DNA of 64,000 bases, taken from Hyphomicrobium_A sp965243865 (GTDB lineage Bacteria > Pseudomonadota > Alphaproteobacteria > Rhizobiales > Hyphomicrobiaceae). A program made the translations under genes and the position numbers. The DNA lies in the NCBI RefSeq assembly GCF_965243865.1, contig NZ_OZ251603.1, forward strand, positions 2,170,001-2,234,000, written 5' to 3'. The notes under the pieces were generated by a model, which was not told where the DNA came from, did not search any database, and saw only the letters and a program-made list of their open reading frames with translations. Positions 8,379 to 15,363 of this stretch are shown one piece after another (the stretch's first letter is position 1; the number at the start of each line of letters is the position of its first letter).

Positions 8379-9878
8379 TTACTGGCTCGGCATCGTGTTG
8401 AAGCGAGCCTTCTGCTCATCGCTCAGCGAGTCATAGAACCCGGTGAGAGCAGGACGGATCTCGTTCATCGCCGTCACCGTCGCTTTCAGCCGCTTGTCCA
8501 TCGCGTCGAGACGCGCCGTCGTTGATGACGGAATGTCGGACGGGCAAGTGCCCTGCAGCATCGCGGCGGCCTTTGCCGAAACATCGTCCAAATGATCAAG
8601 CGCTTCCTTCTGCTTGTCATCCGGATCGACCGTCGCGATGATCTCCTGCGTCGGCACGTTGACGAATTCCTGGTTCTGCGTCGAGCACAGCTTCGCCGGC
8701 TGATCGGCCTTGTCGCCACCCAGCGCATCGAGCTTGGCGCGCTGATCGGCTGACAGCGATCCGTCGAACTTGGCGAGCGGCATCTTCACCAGATCGAGCC
8801 CCTGCACCATCGCGTCGAGACGCTTCTGCAGCGCATCGAGACGGCCAACCGGCGTAAGCGGCGGAGAGTTGGGGCAGGACGCCTTGAGCAGGCTCTCGGC
8901 CTTGTTCGATGCCGATTCGAGCGCTTTCAGGTCCGCGAGCTGATCACCATGCGGATCGACACTAGCTTTGATCTTGTCGACCGGCAGACCACTTACGCCC
9001 GGAGCAAAACCGGCACAGGTTGCCATTTCCGGGTTCTGGCTGTCGTCCTGCGTAACTGGCGTAGAGGCAGCGGCCGACGATTGGTCGTTGCTGTCGCCGC
9101 CCGAAGATCCGGAGCTGTAGACGTCCTGATGCGATTCACGCGCATAGACGTAGTTGTTGTCCGACTGCGTCCACGCGGTTGCACCATAACCGCCCGACGG
9201 CCAGGCGTAAGCGCCGTACGGCCAGAACAGACCGCCCATGATGTAATCGACGCCGTAATCCCAGAACGGCGCGCTGCCCGCTGAAGGCCACCACGCGAAC
9301 GACCACATATCGCCCCAGGCAAACGGCCAGAACACGCCGCCGGCCCAGCCCCAGCGGCAGTTGTAGCAGTTGAAGTTGCGAGCGTTCCAATTGTTGTTCC
9401 AGAACGCGTTGTGGTTCCAGTGTCCGGCGTTCACCGGCTGGTGCCAGTTGTTCCAGTTGTGAGCGAGGTCGTCACGGCGGTCATCGCGCCGGTCGTCTCT
9501 GCGGTCATCGCGGCGATCATCGGCGCGCTGGTCGTCGTGGTGGTCATCGGCCGGGTGATCATCGGCGCGGTGGTCGTCGGCGTGGCGATCATCATTGCGA
9601 CGATCGTCTGCGCGGTCGCGATCCTCCTGGTACTCGGGCTCCCGGTGATCCTCGGCCCGCGGTGCGCGCATCTCCTCCTGGTGGAACTCAGGGCGGAAAT
9701 CGCGACCACCACCGAAGTCCCGCATGCCGCCACCAAAGTCGCGCATGCCACCGAAGTGGCCGCCACCAAAACCGCCACCGAAATGCCCGCCGCCACCGCG
9801 CGCTTCCGCGTCCGTGACCAGTGCGAGTGCGCCAAGCGAAGCGGTTGCGGCCAGCGCAAGAGCCGTGCTGCGGATCAT
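8379..9878 (-). CDS. Exported Spy/CpxP-like protein with His/Asp/Arg repeats
   Basis: 499-residue secreted protein (signal peptide ~1-26). A Gly/His/Phe-rich head (27-60) leads to a low-complexity charged block (~75-140) of ADDHRADDHPADDHH followed by tandem DDRR units. Next is a Trp/Asn-rich aromatic stretch (~140-230). The C-terminal half holds two related helical units, ending SLSADQRAKLDAL and SLSDEQKARFNTM, which are the LTxxQ signature of the Spy/CpxP periplasmic chaperone family. The acidic/His block suggests metal binding, in keeping with copA next door, but that is inference. GGAGGG precedes the ATG. Confidence 0.75.
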   Translation of the reverse strand: MIRSTALALAATASLGALALVTDAEARGGGGHFGGGFGGGHFGGMRDFGGGMRDFGGGRDFRPEFHQEEMRAPRAEDHREPEYQEDRDRADDRRNDDRHADDHRADDHPADDHHDDQRADDRRDDRRDDRRDDRRDDLAHNWNNWHQPVNAGHWNHNAFWNNNWNARNFNCYNCRWGWAGGVFWPFAWGDMWSFAWWPSAGSAPFWDYGVDYIMGGLFWPYGAYAWPSGGYGATAWTQSDNNYVYARESHQDVYSSGSSGGDSNDQSSAAASTPVTQDDSQNPEMATCAGFAPGVSGLPVDKIKASVDPHGDQLADLKALESASNKAESLLKASCPNSPPLTPVGRLDALQKRLDAMVQGLDLVKMPLAKFDGSLSADQRAKLDALGGDKADQPAKLCSTQNQEFVNVPTQEIIATVDPDDKQKEALDHLDDVSAKAAAMLQGTCPSDIPSSTTARLDAMDKRLKATVTAMNEIRPALTGFYDSLSDEQKARFNTMPSQ

Positions 9879-10209
9879 GAATTCCCTCCAGGGAGCTGAT
9901 GCATTGGCGCCGGCCTGCCCGCCGGCGTCTGAATGCTGGATATCCCGGAAGGTATGACGAGAGCCTCATGAGCGCGGAGCGACCTTGGCCTAGCGCAAAC
10001 AAAGGCTTCCGCGTCTCGTTCCAGTTGTCACGATCGCCGCAACCACTCGTCAGGAGTTGGTGATAGGACGTTTTTTGCCCCCAACCTGGCGTTTAGGCCC
10101 GGTACGTCGTCATGCCACTAGTGAACAAGGCCGCGCATCACGATATGACGCTCCCCAACGGCCGCGCGCGCCGCTATTGATCCGTTCAGCTGCGGAGCCA
10201 GGAGTAACG

Positions 10210-11232
10210 ATGCTTCCCGACGTCACCGCGACGACCATCACCGTGCCGCCCGAATGGGCGCTGCTGAAGGCCATTTGGACCGCCTGGCCGGCCAACGCCG
10301 ATGAGTGGAACGGCGACCTCGAGACCCCACGCCGCGACGTCGCCGCCCTGGTGCATGCACTGGCCGAGGCGAACACGGTCCGGCTGCTGGTCAACGGCCC
10401 GGAGGCCGAGGCCTCTGCTCGCGCAGCCCTCGGCGGCGAGGCCGAATTCGTGCAGGCCCGCTACGGCGATATCTGGCTGCGCGACACCGGCCCCATCTTC
10501 GCTCGCACCCACCTCGGGCCCGTCGCGCTGCGCTTCGCAACCAACAGCTGGGGCGGCAAGTACGATCTGCCCGATGACGCCACTGTCGGAGACGATGTGG
10601 CGGCGCTCGCCGATGCCCCCGTCCGCCGCTTCCCCTTTGTGCTCGAAGGCGGCGCCGTCGACCATGATGGCGAGGGCACCGTCCTCACCACGCGCCAGAC
10701 GCTGCTCAATCCGAACCGCAACGGTTGGACCAAGGAGCAGGCAGAAGCGGCCCTCGCCGAAGCATTTGGCGCGCGCAAGGTCATCTGGATCGACGAAGGC
10801 CTGAAGAACGACCACACCGACGGACATATCGACAATATCGCCCGCTTCGTCGGCCCTGGCCGCGTGGTTTGTCAGGCGCCGGCCGGCGAGGATGATCCGA
10901 ACGCCGAGACGCTCAACGCCATCGCCGCGACGCTCGAAGCGGCAACGGACGCGACTGGACGCAAGCTGCAGGTGACGCGCATTCCAGGCGTCGGCCTCTA
11001 CCGTAACGCGCTCGGCGAGGTATCGCCCGCGTCACACATGAACTTCATCATCGCCAACAGTCTTGTCATCGTCCCCGTTTATGGGACGCCGACGCAGGAC
11101 GCTGCGATCGCCGCGCTGCAGCAGGTGTTCCCCGATCACAAGGTCATCGGCGTGCCGTCGAAGGGCCTGCTCGGCTGCGGCACCGCTGGCGGCGGATCGT
11201 TCCACTGCATCACCCAGCAGGAGCCGCGCTAG
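10210..11232 (+). CDS. aguA: Agmatine deiminase
   Basis: 340-residue peptidyl-arginine-deiminase-fold enzyme converting agmatine to N-carbamoylputrescine plus ammonia. Signature pieces are WLRDTGPIF near residue 95, the His/Asp region KNDHTDGHIDN, and the nucleophile Cys333 in GGGSFHCITQQ at the C-terminus. I start at the ATG 10210, which has AGGAG 5 nt upstream; the frame is open further 5' but that part is not protein-like. The stop codon directly abuts the aguB start, so the two are translated together for putrescine synthesis. Confidence 0.93.
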   Translation: MLPDVTATTITVPPEWALLKAIWTAWPANADEWNGDLETPRRDVAALVHALAEANTVRLLVNGPEAEASARAALGGEAEFVQARYGDIWLRDTGPIFARTHLGPVALRFATNSWGGKYDLPDDATVGDDVAALADAPVRRFPFVLEGGAVDHDGEGTVLTTRQTLLNPNRNGWTKEQAEAALAEAFGARKVIWIDEGLKNDHTDGHIDNIARFVGPGRVVCQAPAGEDDPNAETLNAIAATLEAATDATGRKLQVTRIPGVGLYRNALGEVSPASHMNFIIANSLVIVPVYGTPTQDAAIAALQQVFPDHKVIGVPSKGLLGCGTAGGGSFHCITQQEPR

Positions 11233-12093
11233 ATGTCGAACCGCACGCTCACCGTCGCCGGCATCCAGACCTGGTATGGCCACGACCTGCGCGACAACAT
11301 CGCCCGCACGGAAGCCTTCGTGCGCGAAGCCGCTAAAGAGGGGGCTCAAGTAGTTCTGCCCTCCGAGCTGTTCCAGGGTATCTACTTCTGCACTCGCCAG
11401 GACCCGAAGTGGTTCACCTCCGCATTCCCGGTGGGCGAGCATCCGTGCGTGCTCGCGCTGCAGAAGCTCGCCGCCGAACTCGAGATCGTCATTCCGATCT
11501 CGTTCTTCGAGAAGGACGGCCCGCGCTACTACAATTCCATCGCCATCGCCGACACCGATGGCGCGATCCTCGGGGTCTACCGCAAGAGCCACATTCCCGA
11601 CGGCCCCGGCTATCAGGAGAAATACTACTTCCGGCCTGGCGACACCGGCTTCAAGACGTGGAAGACGAGGCCCGCACACATCGGCGTCGGTATCTGCTGG
11701 GACCAGTGGTTCCCCGAGTGCGCACGCGCGATGGCTGTCGCCGGCGCCGAGGTGCTGTTCTACCCCACCGCCATCGGATCGGAGCCCTACGACAAGAGCC
11801 TTGACACGCACTTGCAGTGGCAGCGTGCCATGCAGGGGCACGCCGTCTCCAACGCTGTCCCCATTGTCGCTGCCAACCGCATCGGCCTGGAGGAAAACGA
11901 CGGCGCGCAGCAGCGCTTCTACGGCCACTCGTTCATCGCCGATCACCGCGGCGAGATCGTACAGTCGCTCGGTGCACACGAGGAAGGCGTGCTCGTGCAT
12001 ACCTTCGACCTCGATGAAATCGAGAGCTACCGCGCCGATTGGGGCTTCTTCCGCGACCGCCGCACCGACCTCTACGCCAAGAGCATCATCTGA
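11233..12093 (+). CDS. aguB: N-carbamoylputrescine amidohydrolase
   Basis: 286-residue nitrilase-superfamily amidase that hydrolyses N-carbamoylputrescine to putrescine, CO2 and ammonia. The Glu-Lys-Cys triad is visible: Glu45 (LPSELFQGIYF), Lys118 (YRKSHIPDGPG) and Cys155 (GVGICWDQWFPE). The substrate call rests on the strong family resemblance and on aguA directly upstream with no intervening base. Together they complete the agmatine route to polyamines; no arginine decarboxylase gene is in the window. Confidence 0.93.
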   Translation: MSNRTLTVAGIQTWYGHDLRDNIARTEAFVREAAKEGAQVVLPSELFQGIYFCTRQDPKWFTSAFPVGEHPCVLALQKLAAELEIVIPISFFEKDGPRYYNSIAIADTDGAILGVYRKSHIPDGPGYQEKYYFRPGDTGFKTWKTRPAHIGVGICWDQWFPECARAMAVAGAEVLFYPTAIGSEPYDKSLDTHLQWQRAMQGHAVSNAVPIVAANRIGLEENDGAQQRFYGHSFIADHRGEIVQSLGAHEEGVLVHTFDLDEIESYRADWGFFRDRRTDLYAKSII

Positions 12094-12109
12094 CCGGACG
12101 CAGGTCCGG
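12094..12109. terminator. Hairpin between convergent aguB and glycerate kinase
   Basis: CCGGAC-GCAG-GTCCGG starts at the base after the aguB stop. The stem is 6 bp with a 4-nt loop and no clear T-run on either side. It sits midway between two convergent genes and may serve both. Confidence 0.45.
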
Positions 12110-12119
12110 CCAGATAAAG

Positions 12120-13274
12120 TTAGGCCTTCGGCATCCGCTGACCGATCGCGATCAGGCGCGCGGCACGCTCCGCAGCGTCCTGCAAATACTGGCGCGACTT
12201 TTTGATCGCCACCTCGAGCGGCATCGCGTTCGGCGTCGCTGTCTCGAGACCATCGATCCCGTGCTCAAACACGCCGCCGGCATCGTCTGCGAGGCCACCG
12301 CCGATCGCGACGACCGGAACGCCATGCTTGCGGGCCGCTGCAGCGACCCCGGACGGCGTCTTGCCGAATGCTGTCTGGAAGTCGACCCGGCCCTCGCCCG
12401 TCACGGCCAGGAATGCCCCTTGCATCTGATCTTCGAGGCGCGTCGCCGCAACGACGAGTTCGACACCGCGCTTCAATTCGGCGTTCGTGAAAGCCATCAG
12501 TCCGGCACCGATGCCCCCGCCAGCGCCAGCGCCCGGGCGATCGATGACATCAGCACCGATGCTGCGTTTGATGACGTGCGCAAAGTGAGCAAGGTTCTTA
12601 TCGAGCTGCTCTACCATCTCCGGCGTCGCACCCTTTTGCGGGCCATAGACCCGCGAGGCACCCTTCTCGCCGCACAGCGGATTGGTAACGTCGCACGCGA
12701 CGCTGATATGAACCTTCGCCAGCCCAGGATTGACGGCCGACATATCCACCGCCTGCACCTTGTCCAGGTGTCCGCCCGCGATGAGGTCGGGGATCAGCGC
12801 CCCGCCGAAATTGAGGAAACGCACGCCAAGCGCCTGCGCCAGACCGGCGCCGGCATCGTTGGTTGCCGAACCGCCGATGCCCAGAATGATCTCGGTCACG
12901 CCACGGTTGATGGCATCGGCGATCAGCTCGCCCGTGCCGAACGTCGTGGCAACCAACGGATTGCGCTGTTCTTTGGGCACCAGTGGCAGGCCGGAAGCCT
13001 CTGCCATCTCGATCACCGCGGTGCGGCCGTCGCCCAATAGGCCATACGACGCGAGCACCCGCGCCCCCATCGGCCCTGATACCTCGACCTTGACGATCTG
13101 CCCGCCAGTCGCATCGACCAGCGATTGCACAGTGCCCTCGCCGCCATCGGCCATCGGCACCTTCACGTATGTGGCGTCCGGCCAGACCCTTTTGAGGCCC
13201 GTCTCGATCTCAGTCGCCACTTCTAGGGAGGTGAGGTTTTCTTTGAACGAGTCGGGAGCGATAACGATCTTCAT
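12120..13274 (-). CDS. Glycerate 2-kinase (GarK/GlxK family)
   Basis: 384-residue class-I glycerate kinase, which phosphorylates D-glycerate with ATP, usually to 2-phosphoglycerate. Family marks are the start MKIVIAPDSFKENLTSLEVA, MADGGEGT near residue 42, the glycine-rich GIGGSATNDAGAGLAQALG near 133-150, and GAGAGGGIGAGL. It is the GarK/GlxK type, not the MOFRL type. With the hydroxyacid dehydrogenase at the left edge it could return glycolate/glyoxylate carbon to central metabolism. Physiological role is inferred. Confidence 0.9.
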   Translation of the reverse strand: MKIVIAPDSFKENLTSLEVATEIETGLKRVWPDATYVKVPMADGGEGTVQSLVDATGGQIVKVEVSGPMGARVLASYGLLGDGRTAVIEMAEASGLPLVPKEQRNPLVATTFGTGELIADAINRGVTEIILGIGGSATNDAGAGLAQALGVRFLNFGGALIPDLIAGGHLDKVQAVDMSAVNPGLAKVHISVACDVTNPLCGEKGASRVYGPQKGATPEMVEQLDKNLAHFAHVIKRSIGADVIDRPGAGAGGGIGAGLMAFTNAELKRGVELVVAATRLEDQMQGAFLAVTGEGRVDFQTAFGKTPSGVAAAARKHGVPVVAIGGGLADDAGGVFEHGIDGLETATPNAMPLEVAIKKSRQYLQDAAERAARLIAIGQRMPKA

Positions 13275-13555
13275 TGAGCACTTCTTCTCACGGACGCTTG
13301 CGCGCCAACGGCTAATCGGCGTCAGGATACGGGGAAAGCATGCACTGTGTCGCGTGCTTGATTAAAGTTGCTTTCTTTGCCGAGGGTGGCCCGAAAGCCA
13401 TCACTGAGTATGGTTAAAGATGCCCGAGCATTCGTACGCAAGTCCGCTCTTGGGAACCCCGGGCCCGCCTGCCCCTGCGGCCACTTTTTTTACGTTGCCT
13501 ACCAGATACTTGCACTCCAGAGCAACCGTAGCGACCGTAACGGCCTGATGGCTCG
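13275..13555. other. Non-coding stretch upstream of glycerate kinase
   Basis: About 280 bases with no convincing gene on either strand. A seven-T run at 13484-13490 follows a bulged GC stem (GGCCCGC/GCGGCC), which looks like an intrinsic terminator on the plus strand, but no upstream plus-strand gene needs one. It may be a remnant of a lost gene. Confidence 0.3.
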
Positions 13556-13684
13556 GTGCAGCAACGGGCATCGGCCTTCGTGAAGTGGTACCGCGCCTTC
13601 GTGACCGCCCGGTGGTCCACGGGGGCAACTCGGCATGGCAACATCGTGTGGCGGACCTACTCGTTATCGAAAGGACCAGCGTGA
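13556..13684 (+). CDS. Possible small protein of unknown function
   Basis: A 42-codon frame from GTG 13556 (VQQRASAFVKWYRAFVTARW...). Its TGA overlaps the GTG of the next gene as GTGA, the usual sign of translational coupling. I recognise no family, and the frame has no clear ribosome site, so it may be a relic of a longer gene or chance. Confidence 0.22.
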   Translation: MQQRASAFVKWYRAFVTARWSTGATRHGNIVWRTYSLSKGPA

Positions 13685-13920
13685 GCACCTTCACCGTACG
13701 TCGTGGCCATCGCTACCGCGCCGAGATCTCTCTCGGCGTGCTCGAAAGCCTGGCAGGCAACGAAGCGGTCGCCGCTCGATTGCGAGATGCAGGATTTGCC
13801 GATGTCAGCGTTGCGGGAGCCGGACGAAAACGCATCGCTGAAGGCCTCTGGCCAAACGCCGATGCAAGCGCCGCGCTGCCCCACCAGATAACGGCCGTAA
13901 CAGAAATTGAAGCCGCCTAG
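13681..13920 (+). CDS. Small conserved-looking protein of unknown function
   Basis: 79 residues from GTG 13681, with AAGGA about 6 nt upstream. The sequence (STFTVRRGHRYRAEISLGV...) has an amphipathic pattern, a helix around LAGNEAVAARLRDAGF and a beta-rich C-terminus, like a compact alpha/beta domain. The reading frame could be extended 5' to 13585, but that part is poor. It resembles small proteins seen in Rhizobiales genomes that I cannot name with confidence. It lies in a sparse patch between the glycerate kinase and SnoaL-like genes. Confidence 0.5.
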   Translation: MSTFTVRRGHRYRAEISLGVLESLAGNEAVAARLRDAGFADVSVAGAGRKRIAEGLWPNADASAALPHQITAVTEIEAA

Positions 13921-14255
13921 TTCCGGGTCAAAATGGCAATAACTGCACTCACATCTGCCTAATCCGCAGGCGTTCGCCCGCGCCTGCACGACCTGCAGCG
14001 AGGAAAATCAGGTTCCCCGAATCACACTGGTAAACGTCCGCGCGCCCCGCAAAGAAGATGCGAGCTACAACAGACAATCAGTGGACTGAGTCTATTCAAT
14101 TGAGGGGCTTGCTTTGCTTGACTGAGCTGGCAGAATGCCTGGCCTGATCAGGAAGCTTGGTTGGGTTCTCGAAAAAAAGTTGCTGGCGACGATCCCATCA
14201 GTCGACCGACGCCACGGTCGCTCGTACCGGAGCTGGTGAGAAGGGTTTAGGGGAA
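13921..14255. other. Gene-poor stretch before the SnoaL-like gene
   Basis: About 335 bases in which I see no gene, RNA or strong hairpin. It contains short A/T-richer segments (around 14080-14110 and 14160-14175) that may hold the promoter of the SnoaL-like gene. Confidence 0.3.
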
Positions 14256-14702
14256 ATGCAGCTGGACGAATGTCGCGCCCGGGTCATTCTCGAGGCTACG
14301 CATGCAGCCTGGAGCAATGGGGACATCGAGGGCGTCACTCGCCACTTCTGCGATGATCTCACCTATTTCTGCAACACAGGCGGCCCTGACGGCGGCCCCC
14401 TCACAATCACCGGCAAGGTAGCCTACCGCGAAACGCTACGGCAAATTCTCGAGGTCGCCGAGAGCGTCTCAGTGTCCGAGTACTTCCGCTTTCAAGACGG
14501 CATCGGACGCGCCAAGATCGAGTGCTACATCCGTCACAAGACGACCCGTCACACCCTGGTTGGCTCGTATCGTCAGCTTATCACTTACCGCGACGACAAG
14601 ATTGAGCGTTTGGAAGAGTTCCATGACGCAGCCAAGATGATCGCCTTCTGGCGCATGATCTCTGGCGAAGCGGCAATCGAGAAGGCCCTGCTGGCCGAGT
14701 GA
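14256..14702 (+). CDS. SnoaL/NTF2-like domain protein
   Basis: 148-residue single-domain protein with the cone-shaped NTF2/SnoaL pattern: N-terminal helices (RARVILEATHAAWSNGDIEGVTRHFCDD), then YFCNTGG and a run of beta-strands ending QLITYRDDKIERLEEFHDA. This fold includes polyketide cyclases, isomerases and simple ligand-binding proteins, so no reaction can be assigned. The ATG at 14256 is preceded by AGGGGA at close spacing; an upstream in-frame ATG at 14157 would add 33 unlikely residues. It stands alone. Confidence 0.65.
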   Translation: MQLDECRARVILEATHAAWSNGDIEGVTRHFCDDLTYFCNTGGPDGGPLTITGKVAYRETLRQILEVAESVSVSEYFRFQDGIGRAKIECYIRHKTTRHTLVGSYRQLITYRDDKIERLEEFHDAAKMIAFWRMISGEAAIEKALLAE

Positions 14703-14736
14703 CGCAGCGAGTCTGAGCCACGCCGGCTCGGACCGC

Positions 14737-14940
14737 CTACCAGCGACGCCACCGCCACCACCAATTGCGATGCCCCCGCCAGCGGCGCCAGCCTGCTTGT
14801 TCGACCATCATCGCCTTATGCGCGTTGGAGCCGGGGACAGCGCTGAACCCACTGACCGGAGCAGCCCGGGTCGGCGTTCCTGCTACGGCAGACATCACCA
14901 ACAACGCCGCCAAGCCGGGCAAAAAAACATAACGCGACAT
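14737..14940 (-). CDS. Exported Trp/Arg-rich micropeptide
   Basis: 67-residue product from ATG 14940: signal peptide MSRYVFLPGLAALLVMSAVA followed by GTPTRAAP. A short linker leads to the extreme C-terminus GWRRWRGHRNWWWRWRRW, which is nearly all Trp and Arg with a net charge around +9. Such a tail would bind membranes, LPS or nucleic acid; cationic Trp/Arg peptides are often antimicrobial, but function here is unknown. In-frame ATGs further upstream exist (14955 region). The ribosome site lies in a hairpin at 14948-14971. No family recognised. Confidence 0.6.
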   Translation of the reverse strand: MSRYVFLPGLAALLVMSAVAGTPTRAAPVSGFSAVPGSNAHKAMMVEQAGWRRWRGHRNWWWRWRRW

Positions 14941-14947
14941 GAACACA

Positions 14948-14971
14948 CTCTCCATCACCACTGATGGAGAG
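14948..14971 (-). promoter_or_regulatory. Hairpin enclosing the micropeptide ribosome site
   Basis: Perfect 10-bp inverted repeat CTCTCCATCA/TGATGGAGAG with a 4-nt loop, in the leader of the micropeptide mRNA. The 3' arm contains the Shine-Dalgarno-like GGAGAG, 7 nt before ATG 14940, so the stem would hide it. This is the layout of an RNA thermometer or other translation switch. If translation instead begins at the ATG inside the stem, the hairpin would hide that start. Confidence 0.55.
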
Positions 14972-14997
14972 CATATCCCAGCCACACCAATCGCCAC

Positions 14998-15320
14998 TTA
15001 GTGCGCTCGCAGAAAATTGCTTCAAACGCTCCCCATCGGGGGACGCGTAGAGCTTGCCGCAAAAAAAGAGGTGCCCGCCGATCGCTCGGCAGCGGCACCC
15101 CAGAATTGACCACGCGGCCCCGGGAATGGGAATTCTTGGGAAGGGCCTTCCTCCTAGGGAAAGGGATAGTGGCTGCCGAGAATGTGCTCCAACTCCCGCC
15201 TGGAAGACTTGACCTTGATCAACAGCCTGCAAGGCCGACGCTCGGACGCAGCCGAGAATTTGCAGCAGATCAAGAAAGAGACGCCAATAGCCTGAACGCC
15301 ACTAGTACCCTTCAATTGGC
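14998..15320. other. Intergenic region, no gene seen
   Basis: About 320 bases between the micropeptide gene and the pnp terminator. A 37-codon frame (15182-15295) and a longer overlapping frame exist, but neither has a ribosome site or protein-like composition. The micropeptide promoter probably lies here, near 14975-15060. Confidence 0.35.
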
Positions 15321-15348
15321 AAAAAGGCCGCCGATGTAATCGGCGGCC
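15321..15348 (-). terminator. Intrinsic terminator of pnp
   Basis: On the minus strand, GGCCGCCGAT and ATCGGCGGCC pair perfectly (10 bp, 3-nt loop) and are followed directly by five T. It lies 15 nt after the pnp stop. A classic Rho-independent terminator. Confidence 0.9.
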
Positions 15349-15363
15349 TCTGTTGCTATCAGC

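Noticed and set aside
9465..9600. CRISPR-like short repeats
   Set aside because: The repeats are in frame and encode DDRR/ADDH units of an exported protein; there are no spacers of constant length and no cas genes.
13401..13694. 97-codon minus-strand frame upstream of the glycerate kinase
   Set aside because: Basic, Ser/Thr-rich composition without family or ribosome site; it overlaps the better plus-strand small gene only at its edge and looks random.
15182..15295. 37-codon frame between the micropeptide and pnp
   Set aside because: Short, no ribosome site, no recognised relatives; an overlapping longer frame is equally poor.
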